Made by a program: the position numbers and the translations under genes
The notes under the pieces: generated by a model
Told to the model about the DNA's origin: nothing
Database searches by the model: none
The model's input: only the letters and a program-made list of their open reading frames with translations
Part shown: piece by piece, positions 28,097 through 30,000 of the stretch
How the letters are laid out: every line of letters starts with the position of its first letter
Numbering within the stretch: the stretch's first letter is position 1
Assembly: GCA_963575745.1 (NCBI GenBank)
Contig: CAUYUJ010020723.1
Location: 1-30,000 of the forward strand
From: Prorocentrum cordatum
Taxonomy: Eukaryota > Sar > Dinophyceae > Prorocentrales > Prorocentraceae
Length of the DNA stretch: 30,000 nt
Direction of reading: 5' to 3'

Positions 28097-28805
28097 GCCA
28101 CTTACACGTTCGTGAGCGACGGTGATGATCCGTCTATTCTGCTTGACATGAAGGTTGATGAGACTGAGTTCCTGGAGATTAAGTTGTGCTACTCTTTGGG
28201 TCAGTGGGTCGGTCTGATTCGCCGCGAGAAGGAGAGGCCCTCTTTGAGTCTCAAGGACATGCAAGACCACGGATTGGTCGACGCCGCGGCGTGGCAGGCA
28301 CTGATGGGCAAAGTTGATCTCGTCCATCTTCGGACAGCTTTTCGCGACAGAGGCTATCATGTACATGCAGATTGGTTCCCGATCGTCGGTCTGGCCGCGT
28401 CGGGGATCGGCGGGGGGCTCATCCGATAGACAGGGCGTGGGTGCCGTGCGCGTTGACAGGATGCGGGTTCATAGAGTTTCTGATTATTGAGGGACGCTGC
28501 CCCCCACTGCTCCCGGCGAAGTTTCTGGAGATGATTGGGGCCAGCATCAATTTGCAGAGAACGACATGGTAGTCGATGATTCCGGTATGTGTGTCAGCCG
28601 GATGCTGTTCAGGCACCCCTTTGGTCACAGGTCTGGTTCGTTGGTCCACTCGGCCGCAGAGCACTTCCAGGTGTCCGACGCCGTGAAGACCGCAGTGCTG
28701 GCGGAGTGCTTCGACTGCAGTTTCGAGGAGCTTTGCTGTCGAAGCTGTCTTCAGCGTAGGTCAGTCTTCCTCCGCCCCCCTCGCTTCGATTCTGAGGTCC
28801 TCTGA
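28097..28805 (+). pseudogene. Retropepsin-like (aspartic protease) region, degraded
   Basis: Frame 28112-28429 continues the zinc-knuckle frame after the TAG and reads GDDPSILLDMKVDETEFLEI and, at the point where the active-site turn should be, KDMQDHGLVDAAAW. It ends with Ala-Ser-Gly-Ile-Gly-Gly, a motif I associate with these proteases. The next part is one frame away (28435-28572): FIEFLIIEGRCPPLLPAKFL then a Gly-Ala-x-Ile-x-Leu strand, a typical C-terminal half. A third frame (28566-28805) follows with a Phe-Gly-His-Arg-Ser-Gly motif. The Asp-Thr/Ser-Gly/Ala catalytic triplet is not visible. With two frame changes it cannot give an active protease. Confidence 0.55.
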
Positions 28806-29129
28806 GGCTCTCTGGGTCCTGGGCTCCGAGTGTCTCCAGGGGGGGCCGACGGCGGATCCGTGGACAGTTGGGCTCAGAGAGGCCACCAGGAACCAGCAGA
28901 GTGAGGTTTCAGCTGGCGGACGAGGGCAGCGGGGTCGAAGGGCGCCCGCAAGGCCACCCCGGAGCAGAGGGGGGGCAGGTCTTTGCGGACCATCCGCGAG
29001 AGCGAGACCGACATGGAGGAGGAAGAGAATGGTCGGGAGGAGTTGTCCGAGTCGGTCGTCGAGACGCTGGGGGGCGAGGCGGTGACGTCACAGGAGAAGG
29101 GTTCTTTCCTGGCGGAGCGCTTCGTCTGA
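28806..29129 (+). pseudogene. Linker region of the polyprotein remnant
   Basis: After a stop at 28803-28805 and another at 28905-28907, the same frame reads an Arg/Gly then acidic segment from 28917 (RSLRTIRESETDMEEEENGR; then GEAVTSQEKGSFLAERFV) to a TGA at 29127-29129. Charged, probably disordered. No domain recognised. Confidence 0.4.
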
Positions 29130-29452
29130 CGAGGCCGCTCCACCAGTGGCGCATATTCTTTCTCGAGTTGGTCAGGCTGGACTTCGTGCTCCTGCAGATG
29201 CGCTACCCGATGAAGTCGATGCCGGATTCGTTCTCGGAGGTTTACTCTCAGGGGGGCTGTCCGCGCCCGCCCCGGTGCGTTCGAAAGAGGTCGAACCCGA
29301 GGAGCGTCTGCGAGCGCTGCAAGGCATGCGGCCTTCGGCTTTCGCCGAGGGACAAGACGGCGGAAGAGATTTTCGAGGCCGAGGGGGGGGGGCGGACGAG
29401 GGAGCTGGCAAACCACATCGCCAACAGGAGAAGGCCAGGGCAGACGAGATGA
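29130..29452 (+). pseudogene. Cys/His-rich motif region of the polyprotein remnant
   Basis: The frame reading RIFFLELVRLDFVLLQMRYP continues to Gly-Gly-Cys-Pro-Arg-Pro-Pro and, 17 residues on, CERCKACGLRL. A Cys-x-x-Pro motif followed by Cys-x2-Cys-x2-Cys matches a recurrent small zinc-ribbon-like motif that I recall in dinoflagellate retroelement polyproteins. Here the usual His is replaced by Arg (CPRP). It ends in a Glu-rich, then Arg-rich tail with a stop at about 29450. Confidence 0.45.
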
Positions 29453-29956
29453 TGAAGAACTACGTCGGGGGCGGCGGCCAGGTCCTTCCTCCGGATTCCT
29501 GGAGTCTTATTGGACAGCCGGCTCTTGGTCGTCGAGTGGTCTCGAAGGACGCGTCGGGGGCTGTGATCTCGTCCGCGGGGGCCGCGCCGGCGCCGCGCAA
29601 CCTGTGCGTCCTGGAGGGGGGGGGGGCTACGTGAAGTGCAAGTCTCCTCCGCCGCCCCACTCGAGGGGCTACGCGGGCGGGCCGCCGCCGAAGCGCGAGC
29701 CCACGCGGGCTATGAGCATCGCCGAGATGCAGACGGCCCTCTGCGACATGAAGTACTGCGTGGGCACCCAGGGGCAGGATGTCGTCAGGGCGAGGAGCTC
29801 ATCGACGGGCACGTGGCCGAGGAGCGCGCGGTGAGGCAGAGCGTGCCTCCTCCGACGATCACCGAGACCGACCTGCAGTTCCTGGCTGGCATGATCATGG
29901 CGAACCTCCAGTCGGCAGCGTCGGCGGGCAGCGGCGGAGGCAGCTCGTCCAGGTGA
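29453..29956 (+). pseudogene. Continuation of the polyprotein remnant, with frame changes at an 11-G run
   Basis: Three frames share the coding signal. The first runs to the G-run at 29616-29626 (MMKNYVGGGGQVLPPDSWSL). A second covers about 29626-29780 (YVKCKSPPPPHSRGYAGG; AMSIAEMQTALCDMKYCVGT). The third covers about 29790-29956 (GEELIDGHVAEERAVRQSVP; TETDLQFLAGMIMANLQSAA), ending at TGA 29954-29956. The G-run is a likely site of slippage or sequencing error. No integrase motif has been reached at the window edge. Confidence 0.42.
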
Positions 29957-30000
29957 AGAGGGGCTCGGTCGACACCCGGGAGGTGATCATCACCTCCGAG

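Larger units (their letters stand above)
26800..30000 (+). mobile_element. Decayed Copia-like LTR retroelement of dinoflagellate type, 3' part outside the window
   Basis: From left to right there are a Trp-rich gag N-terminus, a gag core, a CCHC zinc knuckle, a retropepsin-like region and a Cys/His motif region, all on the plus strand. That order fits a Ty1/Copia-type polyprotein before integrase and reverse transcriptase, which would lie beyond 30000. Identification rests on remembered features of dinoflagellate elements. Many frame changes and at least one stop show that it is not functional as sequenced. No LTR can be delimited, because the 3' copy is not in the window. Confidence 0.68.

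Overview
This window reads as nuclear DNA of a dinoflagellate (inferred). It is GC-rich and crowded with trinucleotide arrays, minisatellites and longer tandem repeats. Isolated high-GC3 coding islands look like single exons in very long introns. The right end carries a decayed retroelement whose gag, protease and Cys/His-rich segments resemble, from memory, the Copia-type elements common in dinoflagellate genomes. No prokaryotic gene order, tRNA, rRNA, CRISPR array or dinoflagellate spliced-leader sequence was seen by eye. The species cannot be fixed from this window; Prorocentrum-like or Polarella-like genomes would fit.

Left part (1-11.7 kb): GAG and GAT/GCT arrays lead to one well-supported exon of a 2-oxoglutarate/Fe(II) dioxygenase (2.26-2.43 kb). 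Next comes a composite dispersed repeat, here called A and B, bordered by GTT arrays. It occurs twice in the same orientation (2.9-4.27 kb and 7.9-9.8 kb). Between the two copies lies a 3.6 kb minisatellite island made of about 160 copies of the 9-mer GGCGCRCCT and a degenerate AATCCTTAGG array. After the second copy come a long pure GAG tract, an ACATAY-like region and a GGGCCTCTTGGG-type minisatellite.

Middle (11.7-19 kb): this is largely non-repetitive. A plus-strand coding-like trace runs from about 12.5 to 14.2 kb, broken by stops and frame changes, and a further coding-like ORF lies near 14.8 kb. None matches a family I recognise. Two tandem-repeat families (about 14 bp and about 170 bp) follow. 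A candidate minus-strand exon with good splice signals sits at 19.4-19.6 kb.

Right part (19.6-30 kb): more GAT/GAG arrays, a seven-copy 83-bp tandem repeat, a third, inverted fragment of repeat A, and two further candidate exons (23.74 kb plus, 25.0 kb minus). A plus-strand coding region of unknown family occupies 25.44-26.45 kb. A 169-bp, 96%-identical inverted repeat follows, immediately upstream of the retroelement remnant (26.8 kb to the window edge).

Most long open frames here are artefacts of triplet or 9-bp repeats, which keep several frames open on both strands; they are not called as genes. The least explained items are repeat A, whose three copies share a minus-sense peptide with only in-frame indels across the aligned core; the strong hairpin next to the retroelement; and the unidentified coding region at 25.4-26.5 kb.
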